Shown here: positions 35,791-45,007 of the stretch, one piece after another
Layout of the letters: each line of letters starts with the position of its first letter
Position numbering within the stretch: the first letter of the stretch is position 1
Origin: Haloterrigena sp. H1
GTDB lineage: Archaea > Halobacteriota > Halobacteria > Halobacteriales > Natrialbaceae
Direction of reading: 5' to 3'
NCBI RefSeq assembly: GCF_005938085.1
Contig: NZ_SMZK01000003.1
Span: 1 to 64,000 of the forward strand
DNA: 64,000 nucleotides
The notes under the pieces: model-generated
What the model was told of the DNA's origin: nothing
The model's input: only the letters and a program-made list of their open reading frames with translations
Databases searched by the model: none
Program-made: the position numbers and the translations under genes

Positions 35791-35920
35791 GTGTTTAGTT
35801 GCTTGACTTCGCACGTTTATGGCGATCCGCGGCCTAGAGTAACTGATGCTGCCGGTCACGTCGTTTCTCTCCTGCACTACTATGATTGACGAGCCAAAGT
35901 GCTTCCTGACGACACGACCG
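35791..35920 (+). mobile_element. 5' end remnant of an IS701/IS4-like element
   Basis: Bases from 35791 (GTGTTTAGTTGCTTGACTTC) reproduce the terminal repeat of the element at 37585-38856. From the ATG at 35846 the translated start MLPVTSFLSCTTMIDEPKCF matches MLPITSFLSCTAPIDELECF of that element. Similarity fades after about 35920. Only the end and some 25 codons remain. Confidence 0.65.
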
Positions 35921-36018
35921 GCGACCGAAGTCAGAGCCGGTTCACACGAACGAGCGGAATAGACGGGGTCGCGAGCTCCGCCGTCAACCCCACCGGCCGG
36001 CTCTTCGCAATCACGCTC

Positions 36019-36234
36019 TCAGGGGAGGTTACTCTTCGACCACCGGTACGCGAAGGTGGGGACGAGCATCACGACGGCGATAAGTAGGAACATGAACCAC
36101 TGGTCGGCGAAGAGGGCGACGGTGACGCTCCCTCCCTGAGTCATGGTCCATCCGCTGAGGGCAACCGCCCAAGCGAGGACCGCGAGTACGTACAGGTACG
36201 CGAAATCACGGAGGACGTCGGTGAAATAAGACAT
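36019..36234 (-). CDS. small two-helix membrane protein next to the halocin gene
   Basis: 71 residues with two membrane helices (about 13-34 and 44-65) and a basic C-terminus (YRWSKSNLP). It begins 41 bases after the stop of the halocin-like gene and is likely in the same transcript. No family recognised. A helper in export, or extra immunity, is possible from position. Confidence 0.6.
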   Translation of the reverse strand: MSYFTDVLRDFAYLYVLAVLAWAVALSGWTMTQGGSVTVALFADQWFMFLLIAVVMLVPTFAYRWSKSNLP

Positions 36235-36275
36235 TGTAAGTGGTTGTGTGAGAGGCGAATTAGCGTTTTCGAGTT

Positions 36276-37319
36276 CTAGAGGCAGTTTCTCGCGACGTAC
36301 GTACACGCCCCCGAGAGGCCGATGAGCGTGAGATTTGGCGCGCAGAGCGACAGGAGGAGGACGAAACAGCCCAACGCTCCGACACCGGTGAGACCGCACC
36401 CGACCGTGGCGAGGGTGCAGTGCGGAACTGCCATGACCACATCCACCGCGCACGTCGCCGCTTTCGAGTCGCACGTCGAGACGAGCGTTGAGAACCCGCC
36501 CGTGCTGGCGCCGAGCAGTTCCTCGATGGTCGTCTCTTCGAGCACACGGTTCAACTGTGCGTTGAGTACGTACGTCGCGTCCTCGAACGTGGCGACGTAG
36601 GCCCCACTCTCGGGCACGTCAAGTTCTCCGCTTGAGGCTTCTCCCGTCACGTTGACGAGGCCGATCATCTCGACGAACGCGCTCGACTCGTCGACGTGAT
36701 CCTTCGCACGTTCGATCTCCGAGTCAGTCGTCCCTCGGGAGAAGAGAACCGGGTGATCCGGCCCTTCCGTCATCAGCCTGCCGGACTCGGACTCGGGCCA
36801 CGGCAATCCGCGCGAGAGTTTACCGCGGACACCCGCTGGCACTTCTGACGGCGAAAGCGAAACACCGGCGTTCGCTATCTCTCCGCCGGGATCGTACGTG
36901 ACGGCCAGTTTGCCGTACTCGAAGGGCAAGTTCACAGTGTACCCCATCTGCTCATCGTTAAGGTAAACGTCCGTCCGCGTGGCGTCGTCAGTGCGGACTT
37001 CGGGACGGACGAGGACGCTGAGCACCCGTTCGGCAGCTTCTGTCTCCGCCGCTGCCGCCGCGGACTCCGAGTCGGCTTCCGATTCCTCCTTTCGAATCTC
37101 TATCTCGGTCTCCTCAGACCGGCCCGCGGCGGTTCCTGCCATCCCCGCGACGCCCGCCGCCCCGATGACCCCGAGGAAGCTCCGCCTCCCGACGGAACTC
37201 TCGTCTGACTCGCGCCTCTTGGAGAGCGTCTCCCACATCTCCGCACAGCCACCGCCGTCCTCCGCTCGCTCACTTAGGTCCTCTTGATACCGGTCCGCTT
37301 GGGGTTCTTCGTTCGACAT
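36276..37319 (-). CDS. halocin C8-like precursor (toxin and leader/immunity in one protein)
   Basis: 347 residues. A long acidic N-region precedes a Tat signal VGRRSFLGVIGAAGVAGMAGTAAG (43-66). The middle domain (about 100-275) is soluble. The last 67 residues are hydrophobic, glycine-rich and hold eight cysteines (STCDSKAATC ... PHC ... VGC ... LGC ... SLC ... GAC ... NCL). Known halocin C8 precursors have exactly this plan: Tat export, an N-terminal part that gives immunity, and a C-terminal cysteine-rich peptide of about 76 residues released outside. HalC8 itself has ten cysteines, so this is a diverged member. Activity is inferred. Confidence 0.8.
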   Translation of the reverse strand: MSNEEPQADRYQEDLSERAEDGGGCAEMWETLSKRRESDESSVGRRSFLGVIGAAGVAGMAGTAAGRSEETEIEIRKEESEADSESAAAAAETEAAERVLSVLVRPEVRTDDATRTDVYLNDEQMGYTVNLPFEYGKLAVTYDPGGEIANAGVSLSPSEVPAGVRGKLSRGLPWPESESGRLMTEGPDHPVLFSRGTTDSEIERAKDHVDESSAFVEMIGLVNVTGEASSGELDVPESGAYVATFEDATYVLNAQLNRVLEETTIEELLGASTGGFSTLVSTCDSKAATCAVDVVMAVPHCTLATVGCGLTGVGALGCFVLLLSLCAPNLTLIGLSGACTYVARNCL

Positions 37320-37425
37320 TCGTGTTCTCCTCGTATCAGCAAGCGTGTGATGTCTATTTTACTTCATTTACCGGGGCAATCTCCGACCATCGGTACTTTC
37401 ACCGAACTCTGGTGAATCATTGGAC

Positions 37426-37442
37426 TATCTATATATGTGGCA
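37426..37442. repeat. 17-bp direct repeat, left copy (possible att site)
   Basis: TATCTATATATGTGGCA here is identical to 40780-40796. The two copies bracket the IS remnant, the 258-bp duplication and the intact integrase. The string is partly TATA-like, so chance or a shared promoter cannot be excluded. Confidence 0.4.
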
Positions 37443-37584
37443 TCACACATGGCTGAGAGAACTCGCTCAAAGCCGGGTTGAGGAACTTGTACTACGGTTT
37501 TTGTACTTGTTAGTTGGGAGCAAAGAATCATTGGCTACTGAGGATTCCAACAAAACCACCTGAGAATATTCTCTCTATTGGCAC

Positions 37585-38856
37585 TGTCTAGATATTTAAC
37601 TTCGCACGTTAGATGAACATCACGTCGATCTCCTGCATCAGCTGGTCGATGTTCCAGTTTTCACTGTTGAGTGCCCACGACAGAAGGTTCTGAACGCTTT
37701 CGCCGAAAGAACGTTTAACGTCGTTACGAAGCGAACTTGCTTGTGAAATCACCGTTCCTAGAGCGCTGTCGGCAATCCCGAGCTTCAGGTGGCTGTAGGC
37801 CAGCATCAGCAGGTGCCAGTGCGACTGGCACCTGCGGCATGTCGGAGCTCGCAGGCTCCCAAACCGAGGTCTTGCTTCGTGTCTCAAAAGAACGTCTCGA
37901 TCCACCATCTCATCGCGTACAACACGATGAGATGGCTCGCTTTCGCGTCGATTTTGTCGAGACGACGTACTTCACGCTAAGTTCGTCTTCATCTTCGTCT
38001 GTCTCATCCTCCGAGGGGTTGCCCGATTCTTTTTCGGTAATCAGGTGCTTCACCTCTCCAAGACGTGCAACGCCGCGTTTCTACGTACAGATGTGGTACG
38101 TATCCTCACCAATCGTCCGCTTCATTTAACGAACGCGCTGGGCGAGCGCATCAACACGGATGCACTTGCCCGCGTAGGTGACGCGAGTGTCGCTCTCGAC
38201 TGCTGAAACCCACTGCTTGCGGTACGATTCGAGGTGCGTGACGAATGCTTCCGAGCAGTAGCTTATGTCAAAGAGATAGGTGCCCGCCGGGACACCTATC
38301 TCGACGAGTTCGTCGACGAGGTCGATCGCTAATTCGATCCGCGTCTTCGCGTTTTTCTCGTAGAGGCAGAAGCTGAGTGGGTACGTGGCTTTTTCGTCCG
38401 CGTAGAGAGCGTAGATGAGGTTTTGTCCCCAGATGTAGCAGCGTTTGGTGTGGTCGTAGAACTTCCCGACGTTAGGAATCCGTTTGCCAGTCTTGTGAGT
38501 GAAGGCGTCGTCATCTCGAAGATACCTTCACGGCTCCATGCGGTTTCGTTGTGTGCTTGGAGGAGCGCGAGCCGTTCTCTGTTCAGCTGACCAGTGTCCC
38601 AGTTATACTTGGCGAGGAACTTGTTCAAGGCTCGTTCGCTTTTCGCAGGAAGAACGTGTATTGAGATTCCCTCGACGGTCTTGTTACTGGCCGCAACAAG
38701 ACCTGTAACGTAGGTTTTCGCATGGTGTTTCTGCCGCGTCGAAAAGCACTCTAGCTCATCAATCGGAGCAGTGCAGGAGAGAAACGACGTGATCGGCAGC
38801 ATCAGTCTCTCTAGATCGCGGATCGCGATAAACGTGCGAAGTCAAGTAACTAAACA
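37585..38856. mobile_element. degenerate IS701/IS4-like element
   Basis: Inverted ends are visible. Left, TGTCTAGATATTTAACTTCG and onward; right, read inward, TGTTTAGTTACTTGACTTCG and onward; both continue CACGTT. Length is about 1.27 kb. The single transposase gene inside is broken. No clear target duplication, because the right end has been copied into the 258-bp repeats. Confidence 0.65.
37609..38802 (-). pseudogene. broken IS701/IS4-like transposase
   Basis: The N-terminus at 38802 reads MLPITSFLSCTAPIDELECFSTRQKHHAKTYVTGLVAASNKTVEG, with AWSREGI further on, typical of this transposase group. The frame breaks near 38510 and again several times. The C-terminus SHWHLLMLAYSHLKLGIADSALG ... 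MQEIDVMFI ends at 37609. No single frame gives the catalytic triad, so the gene is dead. Confidence 0.7.
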
Positions 38857-39358
38857 CGATTGACTATACCGCTTCAAGGTTCATGAACGCTGAAGCGGTT
38901 CAGAAAGAACACTGCATTGTATTCCTGATTACTCTTGAGTCCGGTAAACCGAGGTTCACTCGCTGCCTCCGCGTCGTTCGGCGATTTTACTCTTGAGTAT
39001 GGGGTGCGCACCACCTCTCGCTACGCACTGGAGTAGCTCGAAATATGATCTAAGTGTTGCCCAGTTGGTGGTTTGTAGAAATCCAAACGCAGAATCTGTG
39101 CAAGTAACTAAACACGATTGACTATACCGCTTCAAGGTTCATGAACGCTGAAGCGGTTCAGAAAGAACACTGCATTGTATTCCTGATTACTCTTGAGTCC
39201 GGTAAACCGAGGTTCACTCGCTGCCTCCGCGTCGTTCGGCGATTTTACTCTTGAGTATGGGGTGCGCACCACCTCTCGCTACGCACTGGAGTAGCTCGAA
39301 ATATGATCTAAGTGTTGCCCAGTTGGTGGTTTGTAGAAATCCAAACGCAGAATCTGTG
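38843..39358. repeat. perfect 258-bp tandem duplication
   Basis: Units 38843-39100 and 39101-39358 appear identical base for base. Each begins CAAGTAACTAAACACG, taken from the right end of the neighbouring IS, and ends CAGAATCTGTG. Inside each unit CCGCTTCA and TGAAGCGG can form a hairpin, and ACTCTTGAGT occurs twice. No open frame is present. Confidence 0.9.
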
Positions 39359-39533
39359 GTTCCAAACGCGAGAAAATCTATACAGCTTTATTTGGTTTAT
39401 AGAATATAATTCTGCACGCTCGAGTACCCGAGACTGCCGAAATCGCCCTCGAGAGCCGTTTTCGAATGCACTTGTTTAAATACCAGTTTAACCAAGGGAC
39501 TTTACGAGGGTCGACACTGTACCCCATATACGA

Positions 39534-40676
39534 ATGTCTGGATCGACGGAACGCCGAGCTTCCTCCGGGGGGACGGCCGTCCACGAAGCCATCGAGAGCT
39601 ACCTTCGGTACAAGATCAACGCCGACGGCTCGAAGACGACCATGCGCTCACCACTGCGTGAGTTCGCCGACCACTGTCGAGACGAGCGTGACCTCGAGTT
39701 CGTCGACGACCTCACACCCCACGATGTCCGCAGTTATAGTGAGCACCTCTACGACCGTGTCGTGATCGACGAGGACCTGGCGGCTTCAACCGCGGACAAC
39801 TACTTCGCCTATGTCCGAGCTTTCCTCTCCTGGTCGGTGCGAGAACAACACCTCGAGTCGAACCCGGCGAATACGAACACCGCGATGGACCCGCTGCCAG
39901 AGGACGACGGGAAGCGCAAGCGCCAGTATTGGTCTCAAGAAGACCGCGAGACGTTGCTCGAGTACGCCACCAAGCGTGTGGATATGGCTCTCGAGGGAAC
40001 CATCCGGACCGACGCCGAGACAGCCTTCCGTGACCGGGCGATCGTTGTCATGCTCGACGGAACAGGGGCGCGTGGTGCTGAGTTGTTCGCCGATCCAAAA
40101 GACGACAAGCGTAACGGCCTCCGGTGGAAGGATGTCGATTTCGACGAACGGCTGATCGAAGTCTACGGCAAGTCCCGTGAGTACGAACAGGCCCCGTTTC
40201 CTGCGAGTGTCCACGATGTCCTCAAACGATGGTACCGGGTGCAAGAGCCGACGACCGAAGCGTGGCCCGTCTTTCCGACTGGTCACTACGGCTCGAAAAA
40301 GCGCACACTCGAGGATGCACTCGGCGAGAAGGCAGTCTCTCGGGCGCTCGAGGATAGGGGTGACGCCGGGAAGACCGAGGTGCTTGACCGTCTACACCGC
40401 AAGCACGAGGTTCCGCCGCCGTCGATCTCGAAGGAGGGCGTTCGCCGACTGCTGAAACGGTTCACCGACGAAGCTGGGATTGATCCCGACGGCGAGTACG
40501 ACTATCTGACGCTGCATGGCGCTCGGCGGGGACTCGGGCGCGACCTCTATACCAGCGGGATGTCCGAAAAGGCTCAGGAAGCGTTACGACACAACTCGAT
40601 CGAGACTACTCACGAGGCATATGCTGACGTCAAGATGAAGGATGTCTCCGATTCGATTGACGACGTTCGTAGCTGA
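39534..40676 (+). CDS. tyrosine recombinase/integrase
   Basis: 380 residues. The N-terminal SAM-like core-binding domain (about 15-115) is followed by the catalytic domain with the first arginine in DGTGARGAELF, the lysine-bearing strand IEVYGKSRE, the HxxR box LHGARRGLG, and RHNSIETTHEAYADV, containing the histidine and the nucleophilic tyrosine. All residues of the R-K-H-R-H-Y set appear present. Such XerC/D-like enzymes integrate haloarchaeal plasmids and proviruses or resolve dimers. A TATA-like GTTTAAAT lies 58 bases upstream. Confidence 0.9.
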   Translation: MSGSTERRASSGGTAVHEAIESYLRYKINADGSKTTMRSPLREFADHCRDERDLEFVDDLTPHDVRSYSEHLYDRVVIDEDLAASTADNYFAYVRAFLSWSVREQHLESNPANTNTAMDPLPEDDGKRKRQYWSQEDRETLLEYATKRVDMALEGTIRTDAETAFRDRAIVVMLDGTGARGAELFADPKDDKRNGLRWKDVDFDERLIEVYGKSREYEQAPFPASVHDVLKRWYRVQEPTTEAWPVFPTGHYGSKKRTLEDALGEKAVSRALEDRGDAGKTEVLDRLHRKHEVPPPSISKEGVRRLLKRFTDEAGIDPDGEYDYLTLHGARRGLGRDLYTSGMSEKAQEALRHNSIETTHEAYADVKMKDVSDSIDDVRS

Positions 40677-40779
40677 GAACGAACTCGAGTCGTACATCCG
40701 AACACTGTCGCGCTGCCGCAACCTCGTGGACAGCACTGTCGAGACGAAACGCTCACGACTCGCCACCTACGCGCGTCTA

Positions 40780-40796
40780 TATCTATATATGTGGCA
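40780..40796. repeat. 17-bp direct repeat, right copy (possible att site)
   Basis: Identical to 37426-37442 and lying 104 bases after the integrase stop, where attachment sites are often found. Confidence 0.4.
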
Positions 40797-40799
40797 GCG

Positions 40800-41398
40800 C
40801 CGGTCTTGCTGATCGCCTCGGCGACCTTGAAAGTGAGGCGTCGAAGTTGCGCTATCTCGGCGACGTCTCGCAGTTCTACGAGTACCTGCAACGTCGGGGA
40901 AAGCTGCGTACAATCCCGCTGAGAGGATCGACATGGTGTATGGGTGGGGAACGCTCAGAACCCGACAATCCGGCCCTCTCGAGTGAGCAAGTTCGGCAGC
41001 TGTACGACGCCGTCGAGAGTCCCGACGAGGACTGCTGATCCTCGCGCTGTGTGGATGGGGCTTGCGTCGCAACGAGGTTGCGCGGGCTTGCACGTCTCCT
41101 AGCTCGTCCTCGAGGGCGATGGTCCACACATTCATTTCGAGGAACGCAAGAACGGCCCTGGTACGGTCGCGTTGCTCTATGGCCGCGAGACGCTTGCCGA
41201 TCGGATCGACGCGCTTAGAGCGCTGATCGGGACTGGAGTGGGTATCTGTTCCCCTCGCACCAAGCCGAAAGCGGCCATGTCGTCGGCGAGATGATACAGG
41301 TGCGATTTCAATGGCTTGCCGAGCGGGCAGACGTCCAGGTGCGTGGTGAGATGCCGACCTCGAAAATGGGCCGGCACTTTTGGTATACGGCGTAGAGG
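40800..41398 (+). pseudogene. decayed second tyrosine integrase
   Basis: Fragments in different frames keep integrase order: SKLRYLGDVSQFYEYLQRRG (core-binding), PDNPALSSEQVRQLYDAVESPDED (40965-41037), then after a stop LALCGWGLRRNEVA (the catalytic arginine region), HIHFEERKNGPGTVALLYG and finally RFQWLAERADVQVRGEMPTSKMGRHFWYTA. At least two stops or shifts interrupt it, and no complete catalytic set remains. Confidence 0.65.
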
Positions 41399-41552
41399 GT
41401 GTCTAGCGATCCTACAGAGCAAACAATTGAAACCTGGTGTTCGATAATTGATGCAAATGAGTACCGTTGTAGTGAGTGCGAAGACTCGCTGCTTATGTTC
41501 GATAAGTAATTAAAAGAAAAGAACAAACAATAATGGAAACGAAATATATGCT

Positions 41553-41756
41553 ATGAACAACGACAACCGAAAACTCATCGCGATGTATGTCGGGCTGACT
41601 TTTGGCTCCGCTTTCCTTCTCGCTATAGGGAGTGTAATCGGAATCGTAGATGTCCGTCTGAACAGAAGCCTGCTTGTGGCTTTTGTTGGAGTTACTACAA
41701 TACTGTACCTCGGAATGGTCGTTACGTACAAAGCCGCGAGCAAGCACGTACCGTAG
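41553..41756 (+). CDS. small two-helix membrane protein
   Basis: 67 residues with membrane helices at about 8-29 and 38-59 and a short basic tail (YKAASKHVP). ATG at 41553. No family recognised. The neighbours are pseudogenes and regulators, so the context says little. Confidence 0.55.
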   Translation: MNNDNRKLIAMYVGLTFGSAFLLAIGSVIGIVDVRLNRSLLVAFVGVTTILYLGMVVTYKAASKHVP

Positions 41757-42022
41757 AGTGCTTGCTCAGCCGTGCCGCTTAGAGTCGAGGGATCTAGTGA
41801 ATCACCAGACGATGGCGGGTTCGTCCGTTAATTCGAAGGAGTTGGTCGCGTCGCAAAGCCGTCTCGAGTTTGCCGCTGAGAGTCGCGACGACACCTACTA
41901 CAGACAGGAGCGTGTCATAGAACTCTCTCCAAGGAGATTGTTTCCACCCAAAACTTCGTCGAATAGGCTGTTAGATAGAGCCTGCGAACTCGCCAAAGCA
42001 TTTTGCCCCCAACATTTACTAT

Positions 42023-42340
42023 ATGGATATTGTCTGCAAATCTGTGAAGCAGTCAACTGATTGGGAGGCCATGCTGACTGCCCTCGCCGACCGGAGCCGT
42101 CGTCGTTTATTAATGGACCTAATTGAACACAATCCACAAGAAGATAGGGTAAATATCCCAGAGGACGTTCACATTGGTGAAGAGGAGTTAGAAGTCTTAC
42201 AAACAGAGTTTGTCCATAACCATCTTCCAAAATTGGAGGCAGAGGGGTATTGGTGTTTCAACCTTCGACTTGTGAGTATCAGCATCCGTGCAGTGGCAGA
42301 TTTGAGTTGTGAACTGACAGTAATGGCGTGCAAGACTTAG
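42023..42340 (+). CDS. HTH (DUF7344-like) regulator with altered C-terminus
   Basis: 105 residues. The first 75 (WEAMLTALADRSRRRLLMDLIEHNPQ ... VLQTEFVHNHLPKLEAEGY) match the winged-helix domain common in Halobacteria, including the HNHLPKLEAEG signature. The last 30 residues do not follow the usual pattern, as if the frame was lost near 42250. Possibly a pseudogene. Confidence 0.5.
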   Translation: MDIVCKSVKQSTDWEAMLTALADRSRRRLLMDLIEHNPQEDRVNIPEDVHIGEEELEVLQTEFVHNHLPKLEAEGYWCFNLRLVSISIRAVADLSCELTVMACKT

Positions 42341-42698
42341 AGTGCGTCTCTTGCAGACTGTCCGGTTTTGAATACGGCCGTACTGCGCTGAATGACGTTG
42401 AGGCCCACGTCGAGCCAGCGAATCACAACCCCAACCTGAGTACCGGTCGAGTACTCTTTGTCGACGGGGACAGCCTGCTCATGAGCGTCCTCGCGGGGGA
42501 GCGTGCTGTCACAGCTTTTCGAGAAAACCGCCTTCTGGAGCACGGGGACCGGTTTCGGGACCCTCCTCGTTGGCATCCTCACCGAGTGGTTCGGGGAGTC
42601 ACAGTCAAGTAGCGAGTTCGGAGCCCGACGAAATTTTCATATTGCGAATTTAACAATCGTGGACAACATTCATATCTGCCCTCTGAATGCTTGCAGGT
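42341..42698. other. intergenic stretch with possible gene debris
   Basis: Frames on both strands are open for about 80 codons, but I recognise nothing. The local base composition is GC-rich and coding-like between 42350 and 42600, so it may be a fragment of a lost gene. The promoter of the following gene lies in the AT-rich end (42630-42680). Confidence 0.4.
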
Positions 42699-43379
42699 AT
42701 GGCATTATCGAACCGAGTGTCGACGCAGGAACTGATCGGCGCGGTCGTCGTGGTCGTCGGAATCATACTGTTGCTCGACACGACCGGGGTCGCCGAAACG
42801 GGATCGCTCCTTAACTACGTGCCGTCGCTTTTCGTCCTCCTTGGTCTGTACGCGCTGGTCACGAGCGGATTTCGCAACCTGTTCGGCCCTCTCTTGGTGA
42901 TCGTGCTAGCCGGTGCTTGGCAGATAGCGGCGCTCGACCTCGTTCCAGAGGCTGACCTGGCTTCCTTCTGGCCTGCTCTCATCGTTCTCTTTGGCATCTC
43001 ACTGCTTCTGGGGCGGATGCGGACGAAAGCGGAGGAGGTCAGCGAGCAGAGCGTGGACGGCATCGCCGTCTTCGGCGGCCGGAACCAGCGCGTGACTTCC
43101 TCGCGGTTCACGGGTGCGGATCTGACTGCGCTCTTTGGCGGGTACGAACTCGATTTGCGTGATGCTGAGGTGGCTGATCGTCCGGCGCGGATCAGCGCCA
43201 TCGCCATGTTCGGAGGTGTCGATATCATCGTTCCCCGGGGCTGGAACGTTCGCCTCGACGTATTACCGATCTTCGGTGGTGTGGAAGACGAGCGCCCGCG
43301 CCGCGAAGAGGACCACGAGGAGATCGACCTGATCTTGACTGGCTTCGTCGCTTTCGGCGGGATCAGCGTGAACGACTGA
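42699..43379 (+). CDS. LiaF-like membrane protein
   Basis: 226 residues from MALSNRVSTQELIG. Three or four membrane helices occupy residues 10-105. The C-terminal soluble domain SVDGIAVFGGRNQRVTSSRFTGADLTALFGGYELDLRDAEV ... AMFGGVDIIVPRGWNVRLDVLPIFGGVED has the repeated FGG turns of the LiaF C-terminal beta-helix. Bacterial LiaF controls envelope-stress signalling; the archaeal role is unknown. Confidence 0.8.
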   Translation: MALSNRVSTQELIGAVVVVVGIILLLDTTGVAETGSLLNYVPSLFVLLGLYALVTSGFRNLFGPLLVIVLAGAWQIAALDLVPEADLASFWPALIVLFGISLLLGRMRTKAEEVSEQSVDGIAVFGGRNQRVTSSRFTGADLTALFGGYELDLRDAEVADRPARISAIAMFGGVDIIVPRGWNVRLDVLPIFGGVEDERPRREEDHEEIDLILTGFVAFGGISVND

Positions 43380-43471
43380 GTTAGCTCTTAAAAAGTTCAG
43401 ATTGATTATCGCGTTTGTTCCGCACCAATCGCTACTGATTTAGACAGCCTGTTAACCTGAATCTCGTTCTA

Positions 43472-43846
43472 TCACTGCTTGCGGTGGTTAGTGAGTTTTG
43501 CCCGAAGCTCCGCGAGAAACCCCAGGATGAGTCCGAAACCGATGATGAAAACGAGTACCTGAAAAATGTATAGGGTGCCTGTGAGTAGGAGTGTGGTAAA
43601 AAGATACATCGCCAGTGCAACAATCACTGACAGAAGCCAGAAGCCAACGTCGTAGGCCGGTTTTTCCGTAGTGTCCCGTCCGACAGTGATGAGAAAAGTG
43701 GCACTGATGAGAAGATTGATGCTAGCAATTACAGCAGTTATAATAGGCGTGGCTGGTTGAACTACAAGGACTCCCATAGCGATAATCAAAAAGAGGAGTC
43801 CAGCCCCAACTCGTCGCTCCGGTTCCATGTCTTCAAAGATGGCCAT
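43472..43846 (-). CDS. four-helix membrane protein of unknown function
   Basis: 124 residues with helices at about 13-30, 37-57, 69-90 and 95-115, and a basic C-terminus. I chose MAIFEDMEPERR at 43846 because a TATA-like TTTATAG lies about 26 bases upstream of it; the ATG at 43867 would be too close. No family recognised. Confidence 0.6.
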   Translation of the reverse strand: MAIFEDMEPERRVGAGLLFLIIAMGVLVVQPATPIITAVIASINLLISATFLITVGRDTTEKPAYDVGFWLLSVIVALAMYLFTTLLLTGTLYIFQVLVFIIGFGLILGFLAELRAKLTNHRKQ

Positions 43847-44088
43847 GGACGAAATAGAGTAAAGCATACTATAAATTATCGCCCCGAATAACCTTCAATT
43901 CTACAACATTCGCGCTATGGATTCAGCAGACTCCGTTCGAACTACCGAGGAAATATCAAAAGTGACGTGAAACATGTAGAGGATATATTCACGGACACTG
44001 ATCTATCGGCGAGTCACCCAGCAACTCCGTCCCTTCGTCACCGCCTTGCAGGCAACTCTGCTTTGCGGCTGGGCCACATACCTACAGT

Positions 44089-44764
44089 ATAAGTGTCGTT
44101 CTTGAGTTCACTATCGACGCAGACCAGTTCAAACTCGGTGACGTGCTCACAGGAATCCAAGACACGACCTTTGAACTCGAACGGGTCGTCCCGATGGGCA
44201 ATCACGTTGTCCCGTTCATCTGGCTCACGACGGACGCCGACATCGACACCGTGCTGGATGCGTTCGAAACGAAACTCATCGACCGTCCTAGTATCTCCGA
44301 CGTGCAGGCCCTTGATAGAATAGAAAACGGCGCGTTGTACCGACTCACGTGGCAAGCACCTGACGAAGCCGTCATTGATGGAATCGTCCAGACCGATGCA
44401 ACTGTCCTCGAAGCTCGCTCCCAGAGCGGAGCACGGTGGGAATTCCGCGTTCGATTTTCCGATCACGACGACCTGGGAGATTTTCAAAACATCCTGACCG
44501 AGAACAATGTCATGATCCACATCGAGCGCATCTACACTTCGCTGATGAAACTGACCGACAACGCCAGTTCGGGCTCTCGCTCGAACAACGCGAGGCGTTG
44601 GTTCTTGCATTTCGGAGGGGTATTTCGCCTCACCAAGTGAGGTGAGTCTCGACGAGTTAGCGGACGAACTCGGCATCACGAAACAGGCGGTTTCAAACCG
44701 GATACGACGTGGGAACGAGAAAGTCCTCGAAACGACGTTGCTGTCCACGGCAGTTGCCGGCTAG
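44089..44764 (+). pseudogene. Bat-type (HTH-10) transcription regulator, broken
   Basis: The N-terminal bacterio-opsin-activator-like domain reads SVVLEFTIDADQFKLGDVLTGIQDTTFELERVVPMG. Its expected ATG is ATA at 44089. The domain continues in one frame to SLMKLTDNA (about 44565). LSLEQREALVLAFRRG is in a second frame and SPSEVSLDELADELGITKQAVSNRIRRGNEKVLE, the HTH-10 domain, in a third, ending at 44764. Loss of the start plus two shifts shows decay and not a single read error. Confidence 0.75.
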
Positions 44765-44842
44765 TCAATAACTCACACGAGAAAAAAGAGTTGACCCGTC
44801 AAAAGAGTCGCTTACTCATCGCCGACCAGTATCAGCGAGTGC

Positions 44843-45007
44843 ATGCCAGACGGCCAGCACCCAGCAGAGAGGGACTCGCTTAACACTATGTTCGATGTCT
44901 TGAGTCACGGCACCCGGCGACAGATCCTCTTGGAAGTAGCTGATCACAATCCACGGACTGAAGCCGAGTTCGAAGTTGAAGAGTTCGCGGCATCTGTCTT
45001 TAGCTAA
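44843..45007 (+). CDS. truncated HTH (DUF7344-like) protein
   Basis: 54 residues: MPDGQHPAERDSLNTMFDVLSHGTRRQILLEVADHNPRTEAEFEVEEF, the first half of the winged-helix domain also seen at 42023. It ends abruptly in SVFS at 45007, where homologues continue for about 50 residues. Probably a remnant. Confidence 0.4.
   Translation: MPDGQHPAERDSLNTMFDVLSHGTRRQILLEVADHNPRTEAEFEVEEFAASVFS

Noticed and set aside
38843..39358. Tandem 258-bp units as a CRISPR or coding repeat
   Set aside because: Only two units, no short repeat-spacer pattern and no open frame.
42337..42612. Overlapping frames of 81 to 94 codons on both strands
   Set aside because: No start signal, no family, no hydrophobic pattern. 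Reported only as possible gene debris.
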